Assembly: GCF_049348705.1 (NCBI RefSeq)
Contig: NZ_CP186485.1
Span: 496,001 to 560,000, forward strand
Direction of reading: 5' to 3'
DNA from: Paracoxiella cheracis
Lineage (GTDB): Bacteria; Pseudomonadota; Gammaproteobacteria; Coxiellales; Coxiellaceae
DNA: 64,000 nucleotides
Position numbers and translations under genes: made by a program. The notes beneath the pieces are model-generated. The model did no database searches and had not been told where the DNA came from. It saw only the letters and a list, made by a program, of their open reading frames with translations. Of the stretch, positions 9,963 to 17,810 are shown piece by piece; the first letter of the stretch is position 1; every line of letters begins with the position of its first letter.

Positions 9963-10038
9963 GGGTGCTTAGCTCAGCTGGGAGAGCGTCGCCCTTACAA
10001 GGCGAATGTCGGGGGTTCGATCCCCTCAGCACCCACCA
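9963..10038 (+). tRNA. tRNA-Val (anticodon TAC)
   Basis: A 76-base cloverleaf with encoded CCA. GGGTGCT at the 5' end pairs with AGCACCC at the 3' end; the D loop is AGCTGGGAGA, the anticodon loop CTTACAA gives anticodon TAC, and the T loop is TTCGATC. It lies between HU and tRNA-Asp. Confidence 0.97.
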
Positions 10039-10106
10039 TTTTTTGTGAGCAGCGTGGCTATGTGGTAGCATTCAGTGTCGTGCAGGCCAAACTTCACAAA
10101 AAACGA

Positions 10107-10183
10107 GGAGTGGTAGTTCAGTTGGTTAGAATACCGGCCTGTCACGCCGGGGGTCGCGGGTTCAAGTCCCGTCCACTCCGCCA
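10107..10183 (+). tRNA. tRNA-Asp (anticodon GTC)
   Basis: A 77-base cloverleaf with encoded CCA. The acceptor GGAGTGG pairs with CCACTCC, the anticodon at 10141-10143 is GTC, and the T arm is GCGGGTTCAAGTCCCGT. It is 68 bases after tRNA-Val, so the two are probably co-transcribed, and it ends 27 bases before ppiD. Confidence 0.97.
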
Positions 10184-10210
10184 TCTACTGACGGATGACG
10201 AATTAGTTTT

Positions 10211-12079
10211 ATGCTGCAAAGCTTACATGAACATATTAAAGGTTGGATCGCTGGTATTATTATCGGCGCTGTCTCGCTTTCCTTCGTATTATGGGGTGTG
10301 CAATATTACCTTCAACAAGGTCAGGCTGGAGGCGGTACAGTCGCTAAAGTCGATGGGGAAAAGATCACGGAAAACGAGTTAACCCTTTCCTACCAACGGG
10401 CACAACGGCAATTTACTGAGCACACCGGCACACCACCAACGTCCAGTCAAAGTAAGCAGCTCAAGCAGCTTGTGTTGCAAAATTTGATTTTGAATAACGT
10501 ATTGTTGTTATCAGCAAAAGATGCGGGATTTCGTGTCAGTTCAAATCAAGTTAATGAATTTATCATGAGTATTCCGAGCTTCAGTGAAAATGGGCAATTT
10601 TCACCGCAGCGTTACCAACAGCTTTTATATGCAAATTCTTTGACCCCTAATCAGTTTGCTAAACAAACGAGTAACCTTTTAGTTGTCAATCAAGTTGAAG
10701 CGGGCATTGAAGACAGCGCGTTTGTGTTGCCTCAGGAAGCAAAAGCGGGTTATGACTTGCTTCACCAAAAACGTGACTTCGGTTATTTTGTAGTGCCGAG
10801 TTCGAAGTACAAAGATACCGTGAAAGTCACAGCAGATGCGATTGCAAACTATTATCAGCAACACAAGAGTGCGTTTAAAACACCTGAAAAAGTTAGCATT
10901 GCTTATATCAGACTTTCACCAACAGACATTGCTAAAAGAGCAAAAGTTACAGACGCTGATGTAAAACAGTATTATCAAAATAACTTAGATAATTACCGAA
11001 TCCCGCAGCGTTGGACAATACAACGAATTTTTCTTTCAATTCCAAGTGACGTAACGCCGCAGCAGGTTTCTATCGCGCAGCAAAAGGCACAGCAATTATC
11101 GGAACGTATAAAAAAAGGCACTAGTTTTCAGGCTCTATTTAAAGAGCAGGAAGGCATCACACAAACGGTGAGCCAGACTGAGGTGTCTTCGCAAATGTCA
11201 CAAGTCTTATCGTTAATGCAGCCAGGGCAGGTGTCACAACCGTTTAGAACGCCAAAAGGCATGAACATCGTGCGTTTAGTATCAACGGTGCCTGCGAAAA
11301 CAAAACCATTTAATGCAGTGAAAGCGCAAATTGAGAAAGTATTAGTCCAGCAAAAAAAAAATACTATTTTGAATAAGGAAAACGACCAATTGTCGAACAT
11401 TACCTACACAAATCCAACAACGTTGGCGCCGGCTGCACAGGCTTTAAATGTGAAGCTGCAAACGTCGACACCGTTCACTCGCCAGGGCGAAAAGAGCGGG
11501 ATCATTTCTCATCCAAATGTGGTTGCTGCCGCGTTCAGTGATGATGTGTTGCAGGATGGTAATAATAGCAATCCTATCGAATTAAAAGATGGCAGCATTG
11601 TTGTTTTGAGGGTCAGGCAGCATTTACCGAGTCGCATACCTCCATTAAAAGAGGTATCCGCGCAAATTAAACAGCAGATGACGCAACAATTAGCAGAGGC
11701 AAAGGCAGCGCTTGTGGCAGGCGATATTCAAACGGCTTTAAATGATGGCAAAAGTGCATCGGCTATAGCGAATCAATATCATCTGATTTGGCAGGCAAAA
11801 ACAGCAGTGATGCGAAATGATAAAGCTATTTCACCAACTATTTTATCGACCGCATTTGGGTTATCGATGCAAATGGGCCGTTCAGCAGGAACGGCTGTGT
11901 TAGAAAATGGCGACTCTGTGGTGATACAGATTCATTCTATTAATAATGCTAACTTCGATAAAGCCTCATCAAAACAGCAGCAACAATTGATCGATGACAT
12001 GACCAAACATATGGGCGAATTAGATTATCAAACCTATGTGAAAAGCGCTCATGATGATGCAAAAATAAAAATTATCTAA
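10211..12079 (+). CDS. ppiD: Periplasmic folding chaperone PpiD (SurA_N plus parvulin domain)
   Basis: Membrane-anchored periplasmic chaperone that receives outer-membrane and secreted proteins at the SecYEG exit. The 622-residue protein has a short cytosolic head (MLQSLHEHIKGW), one transmembrane helix (residues about 13-32), a SurA_N-like helical domain (KVDGEKITENELTLSYQRA and the following helices), and a parvulin-type domain around residues 260-370 containing IQRIFLSIPSDV and SLMQPGQVSQPF. The length is that of E. coli PpiD (623). The start is set by the typical N-terminus. Its stop overlaps the convergent TSUP remnant by 8 bases. Confidence 0.93.
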   Translation: MLQSLHEHIKGWIAGIIIGAVSLSFVLWGVQYYLQQGQAGGGTVAKVDGEKITENELTLSYQRAQRQFTEHTGTPPTSSQSKQLKQLVLQNLILNNVLLLSAKDAGFRVSSNQVNEFIMSIPSFSENGQFSPQRYQQLLYANSLTPNQFAKQTSNLLVVNQVEAGIEDSAFVLPQEAKAGYDLLHQKRDFGYFVVPSSKYKDTVKVTADAIANYYQQHKSAFKTPEKVSIAYIRLSPTDIAKRAKVTDADVKQYYQNNLDNYRIPQRWTIQRIFLSIPSDVTPQQVSIAQQKAQQLSERIKKGTSFQALFKEQEGITQTVSQTEVSSQMSQVLSLMQPGQVSQPFRTPKGMNIVRLVSTVPAKTKPFNAVKAQIEKVLVQQKKNTILNKENDQLSNITYTNPTTLAPAAQALNVKLQTSTPFTRQGEKSGIISHPNVVAAAFSDDVLQDGNNSNPIELKDGSIVVLRVRQHLPSRIPPLKEVSAQIKQQMTQQLAEAKAALVAGDIQTALNDGKSASAIANQYHLIWQAKTAVMRNDKAISPTILSTAFGLSMQMGRSAGTAVLENGDSVVIQIHSINNANFDKASSKQQQQLIDDMTKHMGELDYQTYVKSAHDDAKIKII

Positions 12080-12228
12080 TAGGGCTTCTTTTAAAAAAAG
12101 CTTCCCATACAATATTAATTGTCATCAGAAAGACGGCTGCGATAAAGATGGGCTTAATCAATCGTGATCCTTCCCGCATTACAAAATGCGCTCCGATATA
12201 GGCGCCGACCATTTGGCCGATTCCCATA
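12072..12228 (-). pseudogene. 3' remnant of a TSUP (TauE/SafE/YfcA) permease, cut by an insertion sequence
   Basis: About 50 codons of an intact minus-strand frame encode MGIGQMVGAYIGAHFVM, a Lys/Arg linker and a last hydrophobic helix. This is the typical C-terminus of YfcA-type sulfite/anion permeases, with the GQxxGAxxGA motif. Homology stops exactly at the outer end of the IS inverted repeat at 12229, and the remaining 200 or so N-terminal codons are not found on the other side of the element (13954 onwards). The gene is therefore dead and its 5' part deleted or moved. The frame continues into the IS but that part is IS sequence. Confidence 0.8.
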
Positions 12229-12247
12229 AATTGGACTTTGGATAAAT
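12229..12247 (+). repeat. Left terminal inverted repeat of the IS
   Basis: AATTGGACTTTGGATAAAT, an exact reverse complement of 13935-13953. Confidence 0.88.
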
Positions 12248-12310
12248 TTATAAAAATAATTAAAAATTGCTTGACATAGAAACCGAAAAAAAATTTTACG
12301 TTGTAAACAA

Positions 12311-12344
12311 CGTTTGTTCGAAAAAATAAAATAAGGAACAAACG
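12311..12344 (+). promoter_or_regulatory. Hairpin covering the transposase ribosome binding site
   Basis: CGTTTGTTC (12311-12319) is exactly complementary to GAACAAACG (12336-12344), and the right arm ends at the base before the transposase ATG. The A/G-rich Shine-Dalgarno AAGGA (12333-12337) runs into the right arm. A second palindrome, ACGTTGT-AA-ACAACGT (12298-12313), lies just before. In IS10 and IS50, hairpins of this kind block translation from external read-through transcripts; the same role is inferred here. Confidence 0.6.
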
Positions 12345-13883
12345 ATGTTAGCGACAGAAAAACTAAAACAATTCCGTACATTCCTCTACAACATCTTCCC
12401 CGCGCGACGCGATGCCAATATGAATTTACTCGATGCCCTTTCAAGCCATGGCCATCGCTGCAAAACACCCATAGAATTATGTGAATCGCCATACTTTGAA
12501 CGTGAATACAGTAGTATTACCGATGCGATTAGCGATGGTTTGTCGGTAGCAAATTGTTGGGATAGCATGATGAAAATACAATATGAACATGTGAGTCATA
12601 GCGATGACCGTGTGATCATTATTGCGGATACGACACCACAGTCGCGTCAAAGTGCACACTGTGTTGAAGATCGCCATGTGGTTTACAGCCCTAATCCAGC
12701 ACCGGGTAACAAACCGATTACCATTGGACATGAATATTCAACGGTATCACTATTGCCCAATGATGGTGCAGCTCAAGAAAAGCATTGGTTAGTTCCACTG
12801 GATACGAGGCGCGTTAAAAGCGATGAAAAAGGCAATGTAGTTGGGATGCAGCAAATTAACCGTTGTATTGCAGACTTAGCGCTTACTCATAAATTGGTGG
12901 TTAGCGTGGCTGATTCAAAATATGGTACAGAAGCTTGCCGTAAACTGGTTAGCGAAAATCCCAATTGGGTACATCTTTTCCGTTTTAACAGTACCCGTAA
13001 TGTTTTCGCGCCCGCATCAATAGAAGATAATACCTCAGGAAGTATAAAACGCTATGGTGATGCGATGAAACTAAACGACAGCACGACTCACCGTGAATCC
13101 GATGAGATTGTGCAGCAACCCATTACAACCCGCAGTGGCAAAACTTACCAATTGGAGATTAAAATATGGCGTGACCAATTACTGCGTGGTTCAAAGCAAT
13201 TTAAAGGATATGAGCATCCTGTTACTGTTGTGCAATTGGTTGCGGTTGATGCTAACGGTAAATCTTTATATAAAAATCCACTCTGGTTAGGACTCGCTGG
13301 TGAACGACGTAATGAAATCACAGCATTAGAAGCGTATCACTATTACGATAGACGCTATGACATTGAACACTACTTTCGTTTTGGTAAAGACAAACTGTTA
13401 TTTGACCGATACCAAACACCGGATGTTAAGCACGAAGAAGATTGGTGGCGGATGACAGCATTAGCGTATACGCAACTTTATCTAGCGAGGAATCTTGCCC
13501 CGATTTTACCGAAAAAATGGGAGCGGTATTTGCCGAGCTTCCAAGTGGATAACGAAAAACCATCAATAACTGCGACCCCTTCACAAACGCAACGGGGTTT
13601 TTCTACGGTGCTTGATACCGTTGGCACGCCTGCTAATCTCTGCAAACCACGCGGTAATCCGCAAGGCAGAACCAAAGGTGATACGCAGGGGAAACGCACG
13701 CGACATCCTGCTATTTTCAAAAATAGCAACTCAAAAATTAAAACGATTCAGAGGACTGAAGAAAAGACGCAAAACTCAGACCCTGAAAAAATAGAGGATT
13801 TGATTGGGATAGTAAAATCATGGTTGGATAAAATAAATTTTACACCTGAGCAATTCTACGAATTGCTGCAAAAAACAGCTTAA
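12345..13883 (+). CDS. IS4-superfamily DDE transposase
   Basis: A 512-residue transposase. The catalytic triad is visible: D95 in IIIADTTPQ, D190 in VVSVADSKYGT, and E341 in the signature Y-x2-R-x3-E-x6-K (YYDRRYDIEHYFRFGK), which defines the IS4 superfamily. The frame is complete from ATG to TAA with no frameshift, so the element may still be active. Residues about 400-512 form a basic, low-complexity tail. The start codon is set by AAGGA just upstream, inside a hairpin that may limit translation. A weak promoter (TTGACA near 12270) lies inside the left end. Confidence 0.92.
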   Translation: MLATEKLKQFRTFLYNIFPARRDANMNLLDALSSHGHRCKTPIELCESPYFEREYSSITDAISDGLSVANCWDSMMKIQYEHVSHSDDRVIIIADTTPQSRQSAHCVEDRHVVYSPNPAPGNKPITIGHEYSTVSLLPNDGAAQEKHWLVPLDTRRVKSDEKGNVVGMQQINRCIADLALTHKLVVSVADSKYGTEACRKLVSENPNWVHLFRFNSTRNVFAPASIEDNTSGSIKRYGDAMKLNDSTTHRESDEIVQQPITTRSGKTYQLEIKIWRDQLLRGSKQFKGYEHPVTVVQLVAVDANGKSLYKNPLWLGLAGERRNEITALEAYHYYDRRYDIEHYFRFGKDKLLFDRYQTPDVKHEEDWWRMTALAYTQLYLARNLAPILPKKWERYLPSFQVDNEKPSITATPSQTQRGFSTVLDTVGTPANLCKPRGNPQGRTKGDTQGKRTRHPAIFKNSNSKIKTIQRTEEKTQNSDPEKIEDLIGIVKSWLDKINFTPEQFYELLQKTA

Positions 13884-13934
13884 GATTTAGAAACTCACAT
13901 TTTTTGATTATTGTCCTAACTGGCAAGGGATTTT

Positions 13935-13953
13935 ATTTATCCAAAGTCCAATT
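13935..13953 (-). repeat. Right terminal inverted repeat of the IS
   Basis: Exact reverse complement of the left end; it lies 52 bases after the transposase stop codon and 43 bases before the next gene. Confidence 0.88.
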
Positions 13954-13996
13954 GATAGACTGGGCTGTGTTAAGAGAATAGGGTAGAATCTGCGAC

Positions 13997-15196
13997 ATGA
14001 AGCACTCTCCAACCGTATCCCGCTGGACATTATTTTTTATTATTTTTTATTTGGCAGTGCCGCAAATCGCGCTGGATTTGTATTTGCCATCTATTCCCAG
14101 CATGGTTCAAGCGCTGCATGCTACAGCCTCGCAGGTGCAGCTCACGATTGCGATGTATTTAATTGCGATTGCGGTGTCGCAATTTTTTTATGGCTCGCTC
14201 TCGGATAGTTTTGGTCGCAAGCCAATGCTCATCATCGGTGGCAGCATTTTTGTGATCGGTAGTATTCTTTGTGTTTCGGCGCAATCGATTCATCTTTTAT
14301 TATGGGGTCGTCTTGTTCAAGGCATGGGTTTTGGTTGTGGGGCTTCGTTGAGCCGCGCGATTTTAAGAGACGTAATTCACGATAAAAAAACGATCGCCAA
14401 AGTGGTTTCGATGCAGTCGATGGCGTGGTCGTCGGTGCCACTTATTGCGCCACTTTTTGGTGGTTATATTGAGCATTGGTTTCATTGGCGTGTGAATTTT
14501 ATGGTGCTGTTGGCATTGGGCGTGCTGATGCTTTTAATCACGTTGATTAAATATAAAGAAACACGGCTGCCTGAAACCCGCAATCCATTTCATCCTATTA
14601 AGTTGTTGAAGACTTATCAGTTTTTGCTTAGGCAGCGTAAGTTAGTAGGATACATACTCATCATTGCTTTGCAATACGGAGCGATCATGACGGTTTTACA
14701 GATGGCACCTTTTATCTTCCAAACGGAGTTAGGTTATTCCGCCTATATTTATGGCTGGTTGATTTTGGTGGTGGGCATGGGTAGCTTGATTGGTGCATTG
14801 GCCAATAAAACGATTAGTCAGTATTTTGATTTACAAAAAATAATTCTTTACTCTTTGATAGTCGCTGTGGCAATGACGATTTTAATGAATGGATTGGCGA
14901 TTAAATGGTTCAATGCATGGGTTATTATTGCACCTATTTTCGTGCTTCGAATTGCTGGTGGTTTTACATACTCTAACTGCATTGCCGAAGGTCTTGCCGA
15001 AGTGCCCGAGCATAGTGGTAGCATTAGTGCGCTTTACGGTATTGTTATTTCAAGCGGTGCTGCCATAATTACTGCTATCGTTGCGCATTTTCCACAATAT
15101 AAGCAGTGGACTTTAACGAGCAGTGTGTTCGTTGAAATGAGTTTGGCGTTAGGTGTCTTTTTGATAATATTCTTTTGGCGCAAGAAAGAAGCGTGA
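13997..15196 (+). CDS. Bcr/CflA-type drug:proton antiporter (MFS)
   Basis: A 399-residue major-facilitator protein with about twelve transmembrane helices. Marks of the DHA1 Bcr/CflA group are ALDLYLPSIPSMVQAL at the N-terminus, the motif-A loop YGSLSDSFGRKPML between helices 2 and 3, and GRLVQGMGFGCG in helix 4. Members export bicyclomycin, chloramphenicol or similar compounds; the substrate here cannot be read from sequence. The start ATG lies 43 bases from the IS right end, so transcription may be influenced by the element. Downstream the EVE-domain gene follows after 31 bases and may be co-transcribed. Confidence 0.92.
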   Translation: MKHSPTVSRWTLFFIIFYLAVPQIALDLYLPSIPSMVQALHATASQVQLTIAMYLIAIAVSQFFYGSLSDSFGRKPMLIIGGSIFVIGSILCVSAQSIHLLLWGRLVQGMGFGCGASLSRAILRDVIHDKKTIAKVVSMQSMAWSSVPLIAPLFGGYIEHWFHWRVNFMVLLALGVLMLLITLIKYKETRLPETRNPFHPIKLLKTYQFLLRQRKLVGYILIIALQYGAIMTVLQMAPFIFQTELGYSAYIYGWLILVVGMGSLIGALANKTISQYFDLQKIILYSLIVAVAMTILMNGLAIKWFNAWVIIAPIFVLRIAGGFTYSNCIAEGLAEVPEHSGSISALYGIVISSGAAIITAIVAHFPQYKQWTLTSSVFVEMSLALGVFLIIFFWRKKEA

Positions 15197-15227
15197 TGAT
15201 AGTTAAAACGGATATTCTGAGGTTTTT

Positions 15228-15689
15228 ATGAATTATTGGTTATTAAAATCGGAGCCCACTTCATATAACATTGATCATCTCCAGCAAGAGAAAAATAAAA
15301 CTACTGGCTGGGACGGCGTGCGAAATTATCAAGCACGTAATTTTATGCGCGATGCTATGAAAGAAGGGGATCTCGCTTTTTTCTATCATTCGAATTGTAA
15401 AGAGCCGGGGATAGCAGGCATTGTTGAAGTCGTCGGTCAAGCGCATCCTGATTTAACGGCTTTAGATCCAGAGGATCATCATTATGATCCTAAAAGTACG
15501 CGCGAGGATCCTCGGTGGGTAATGGTGGATGTGAAGTTTAAACAAAAATTTAAACACGTCATTTCATTGCAAGCATTGAGGGAAAATCCACGTTTAAAAG
15601 ATTTGTTAATTCTTCGAAAAGGAAATCGTTTGTCGATCACACCCGTTACTAAAAAAGATTGGGAAGCGGTCATCGCAATGGCAGAGTAA
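15228..15689 (+). CDS. EVE-domain protein (Thyn1-like)
   Basis: A single-domain EVE protein of 153 residues. The opening MNYWLLKSEPTSYNIDHL, then GWDGVRNYQARNFMRD, GDLAFFYHSNCK and GIAGIVEVVG are the conserved segments of this PUA/YTH-like fold. EVE domains bind modified bases in DNA or RNA; the bacterial stand-alone proteins have no settled role. The start is supported by GAGG at 15220. It is probably co-transcribed with the upstream MFS gene and ends 78 bases before tRNA-Lys. Confidence 0.9.
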   Translation: MNYWLLKSEPTSYNIDHLQQEKNKTTGWDGVRNYQARNFMRDAMKEGDLAFFYHSNCKEPGIAGIVEVVGQAHPDLTALDPEDHHYDPKSTREDPRWVMVDVKFKQKFKHVISLQALRENPRLKDLLILRKGNRLSITPVTKKDWEAVIAMAE

Positions 15690-15767
15690 TTATCTGTGTG
15701 TTATGGTAGGGAGTTTTTGTTAGAGTTGTTAGCTCAGGGATGTCTGATAAATCTAAGGTTATTTTTA

Positions 15768-15843
15768 GGGCTGTTAGCTCAGTTGGTAGAGCAGTGGACT
15801 CTTAATCCATGGGTCCAGGGTTCGAGTCCCTGACGGCCCACCA
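15768..15843 (+). tRNA. tRNA-Lys (anticodon CTT)
   Basis: A 76-base cloverleaf with encoded CCA. The acceptor GGGCTGT pairs with the 3' segment ending ACGGCCC (with a G-T/A irregularity), the D arm is GCTCAGTTGGTAGAGC, the anticodon loop CTCTTAA gives CTT, and the T arm is CAGGGTTCGAGTCCCTG. The last 16 bases recur 140 bases downstream. Confidence 0.95.
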
Positions 15844-15983
15844 CTTAATCGCTTGTTGGAAATGACTGACCAAGCACCCATTCATGGTGACAAGGCCGGC
15901 CCGCACATCCTGTGTGCGGGCGCTCGCCGGGGAAAAGCCTTTGGCTTTTCCGTAAAATCCGGCTCGCCCCTGACGGCCCACCA
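15828..15983 (+). repeat. att-like direct repeat: duplicated 3' end of tRNA-Lys around a 124-bp hairpin segment
   Basis: CCCTGACGGCCCACCA ends the tRNA at 15828-15843 and recurs exactly at 15968-15983. The sequence between holds two perfect hairpins, GCCCGCACA/TGTGCGGGC (15899-15921) and GGAAAAGCC/GGCTTTTCC (15931-15951). Duplication of a tRNA 3' end is the usual footprint of site-specific integration, or of a tRNA-derived repeat; there is no integrase gene here. Confidence 0.7.
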
Positions 15984-16338
15984 ACTTCTAATTACGGAGT
16001 CATGTTATTCCGAGCAACGCGAGGAACCCCTTTATTCAAAGCTCACTAGTATAAACAATGGATTCGGGTATCGTACAATCTTAGGGTCGTTAGGTTTTTA
16101 TCCCCACCCTATAGGTGCGGCTTTAATCCTTTATTAATTATTAGTTGCTAGGCTAAATCTACTTGAAACTGCTCACGAAGTTTCTGGCTAATCTTAAGGG
16201 CAGCTCTAAAAATTGTTTTTAATCCATCAAAGATTTTTTCGATTTCAATTGCTTAACTCATACGAGAGGAAGTTTTTGTTTTCTGGCGGTGCTCTTAAGA
16301 TCTAATCCTGTGTACCCTAAAAATTAAAGGAATCATAT
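15844..16338. other. Intergenic stretch between tRNA-Lys and the CaaX-box gene
   Basis: After the duplicated tRNA tail, 16001-16028 contains CATGTTATTCCGAGCAACGC and following bases. This resembles half of the foldback repeat at 48154-48238. Near 16240 ATTTCAATTGCTT resembles one end of the repeat at 47916-48044. No convincing gene is present: the short frames here run through the tRNA or the hairpins. The last 20 bases contain the AAAGGA ribosome binding site of the next gene. Confidence 0.6.
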
Positions 16339-17616
16339 ATGCGAAATAATAGCGATTCTAACGCCTCGCCTCAACACACTGAAAATCTAATACTTTTCGA
16401 TCTTGAGTCCGATTCTAAATCAAGAAAATTGATGCAAGCTTTACTCGAAGCTAATAAGCAAGAGGATGTTTGTGAACCTGAGTTTAAATCTAGATTGGGG
16501 GAAGTATATAAAGAAGCAAAAGACGAGCTTCTAAACTTAGAAAACTTATCGGAAGAGTGTAAACCACAAATTGATAGATGCCTCGCATTAATGAGACGTA
16601 GCTCACGAGGAGCAAAGGTAATAGAAGACCAAGTAAAAAATATTTTCAGTTTGCCTAATGAAGTAGAAAAAATAACCCTTCGACATGAACTAGATAGGAG
16701 CTTTACCGTAATATATCTTGGTTTTTTGGTACTTCCTGTCTATTGTAACGATATACTATCTAAACTAGGAAGCCCCTATTTAAATTCGAACAAGCAACCA
16801 TTTACTCTTGAAATTAACGAGATAACATCACCTGTTCCAACACTAGATGGAAATTTGCAGAGTGCACAACAAAATTTTCGTTCATATCAGACTCTGGTTG
16901 ATGTTGATGATGATAAATTTGAGTTTTTTGATACAGATGATAGCTTTTCAGATGATAGCTTTTCAGATGATAGCTTTTCAGATGATCGCTTTTCAGATGG
17001 GTTGCTGTATAATGATCAAGTTAGCCGAGGAAGCGGAACCACCGAGCCATCTATAAACCATTTTCCTCATCTCAACGCCCCACAAAATACGTTTTGCAAT
17101 AATGTAATTAATTGCTATCAAGAATTCATTGATAACAAAATCGAAGAAAATGGGAGAAGTATAAATAATATTTTGGAACGTCTTGGCAGGGGCTGTACCT
17201 CTGAACCTTACGTAAAATCGGATACTCTTCTAAAAAATAAAAACAAAAAATATGAAGAATTCAAGACAACACCCAAGGTATCGCGTGATAATAAGACCGT
17301 AACACTACAATTTACTTCAATAGTTGAGGCAATCGAATACCTCGAAGGGCTTAAGCAAAAGCATCCTGGTATGGCATTTTCTGCGAAGGGTTCTAACCAA
17401 AATGACTCTAACCAATTTGAATGGCAGTATAAAGGAGACAATGGACAGCTTCACGAATCAAATTCATGTTCTAGCGCAGCTTCCTTGAGCCCGGAAGAAT
17501 CACGACCATCTAGCAGTAATCAATTTGGTGTTTTTGGCAACACAACTAGGAGCTGCCCTCGGCCCCCCAATGTGGATGATTCTAATGGTAGCAGATCCAG
17601 ATGTGTCATCTCCTAG
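16339..17616 (+). CDS. Orphan Asp/Ser-rich protein with C-terminal CaaX box; candidate secreted effector
   Basis: I do not recognise the family. The 425-residue protein has no signal peptide. Residues 1-150 are a charged, mostly helical region with one hydrophobic stretch (VIYLGFLVLPVYC, about 124-136). Around residues 200-220 there are four tandem copies of a five-residue unit (DDSFS). A basic region follows, then a compact segment (TVTLQFTSIVEAIEYLEGLK, about 318-337), then a Ser/Asn/Pro-rich tail. The last four residues are C-V-I-S, preceded by SRSR. This is a textbook CaaX box with Ser at X, predicting farnesylation in a eukaryotic cell. The tail also carries SPEES, an acidic patch like those near the C-terminus of Dot/Icm substrates. 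Composition is more AT-rich than the housekeeping neighbours. AAAGGA supports the start. Effector status is inferred; no secretion genes lie in the window. Confidence 0.75.
   Translation: MRNNSDSNASPQHTENLILFDLESDSKSRKLMQALLEANKQEDVCEPEFKSRLGEVYKEAKDELLNLENLSEECKPQIDRCLALMRRSSRGAKVIEDQVKNIFSLPNEVEKITLRHELDRSFTVIYLGFLVLPVYCNDILSKLGSPYLNSNKQPFTLEINEITSPVPTLDGNLQSAQQNFRSYQTLVDVDDDKFEFFDTDDSFSDDSFSDDSFSDDRFSDGLLYNDQVSRGSGTTEPSINHFPHLNAPQNTFCNNVINCYQEFIDNKIEENGRSINNILERLGRGCTSEPYVKSDTLLKNKNKKYEEFKTTPKVSRDNKTVTLQFTSIVEAIEYLEGLKQKHPGMAFSAKGSNQNDSNQFEWQYKGDNGQLHESNSCSSAASLSPEESRPSSSNQFGVFGNTTRSCPRPPNVDDSNGSRSRCVIS
16936..16995 (+). repeat. Four tandem 15-bp units inside the CaaX-box gene
   Basis: The unit GATGATAGCTTTTCA is present four times in a row. 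The fourth has one change (C for A, Ser to Arg). Being a multiple of three, changes in copy number would lengthen or shorten the acidic DDSFS stretch without breaking the frame. Confidence 0.9.
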
Positions 17617-17652
17617 ATGATGAGTCCAGCAATGCTAGAGATTCTGTATACT

Positions 17653-17701
17653 CGCCCCAGGCTTGCCTCGTCTGCTGCCAGGGCTTAGAAGCCTAGGGGC
17701 G
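17653..17701. repeat. Inverted repeat downstream of the CaaX-box gene
   Basis: CGCCCCAGGCTT (17653-17664) pairs with AAGCCTAGGGGCG (17689-17701) with a one-base bulge. No T-run follows on either strand, so it is not a canonical intrinsic terminator, although it could end the preceding transcript. Confidence 0.5.
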
Positions 17702-17810
17702 GGAAAACAGACAGAGATTGCCTACATTAAACTTAATAAAAATTATGTACATTTGGGTTTAAGTTTTATAATATTGGCGCCTTAATTAATTTGTGGTAGG
17801 GGAGTGGACA

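Larger units (their letters stand above)
12229..13953 (+). mobile_element. IS4-superfamily insertion sequence, about 1.7 kb, intact
   Basis: The element is bounded by perfect 19-bp terminal inverted repeats (AATTGGACTTTGGATAAAT at 12229-12247 and its reverse complement at 13935-13953). It carries one full-length transposase gene. It interrupts the TSUP permease on the left. I see no target-site duplication flanking the two ends (left flank ...TTCCCATA, right flank GATAGACT...), which suggests loss by recombination or an adjacent deletion after insertion. Confidence 0.87.

Noticed and set aside
9682..10071. A 129-codon minus-strand frame over HU and tRNA-Val
   Set aside because: It is antisense to HU and to a tRNA; such frames (with a WWVLRGSNPRHSPC-like stretch) are common tRNA shadows.
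9924..10382. A 152-codon plus-strand frame through two tRNA genes
   Set aside because: It translates tRNA-Val and tRNA-Asp and ends out of frame inside ppiD.
15802..15984. A 60-codon minus-strand frame next to tRNA-Lys
   Set aside because: It covers the tRNA antisense and the two hairpins; the WWAVRDSNPGP end is the usual tRNA artefact.
17653..17701. Stem-loop after the CaaX-box gene considered as intrinsic terminator
   Set aside because: No T-run follows on either strand; kept only as an inverted repeat.
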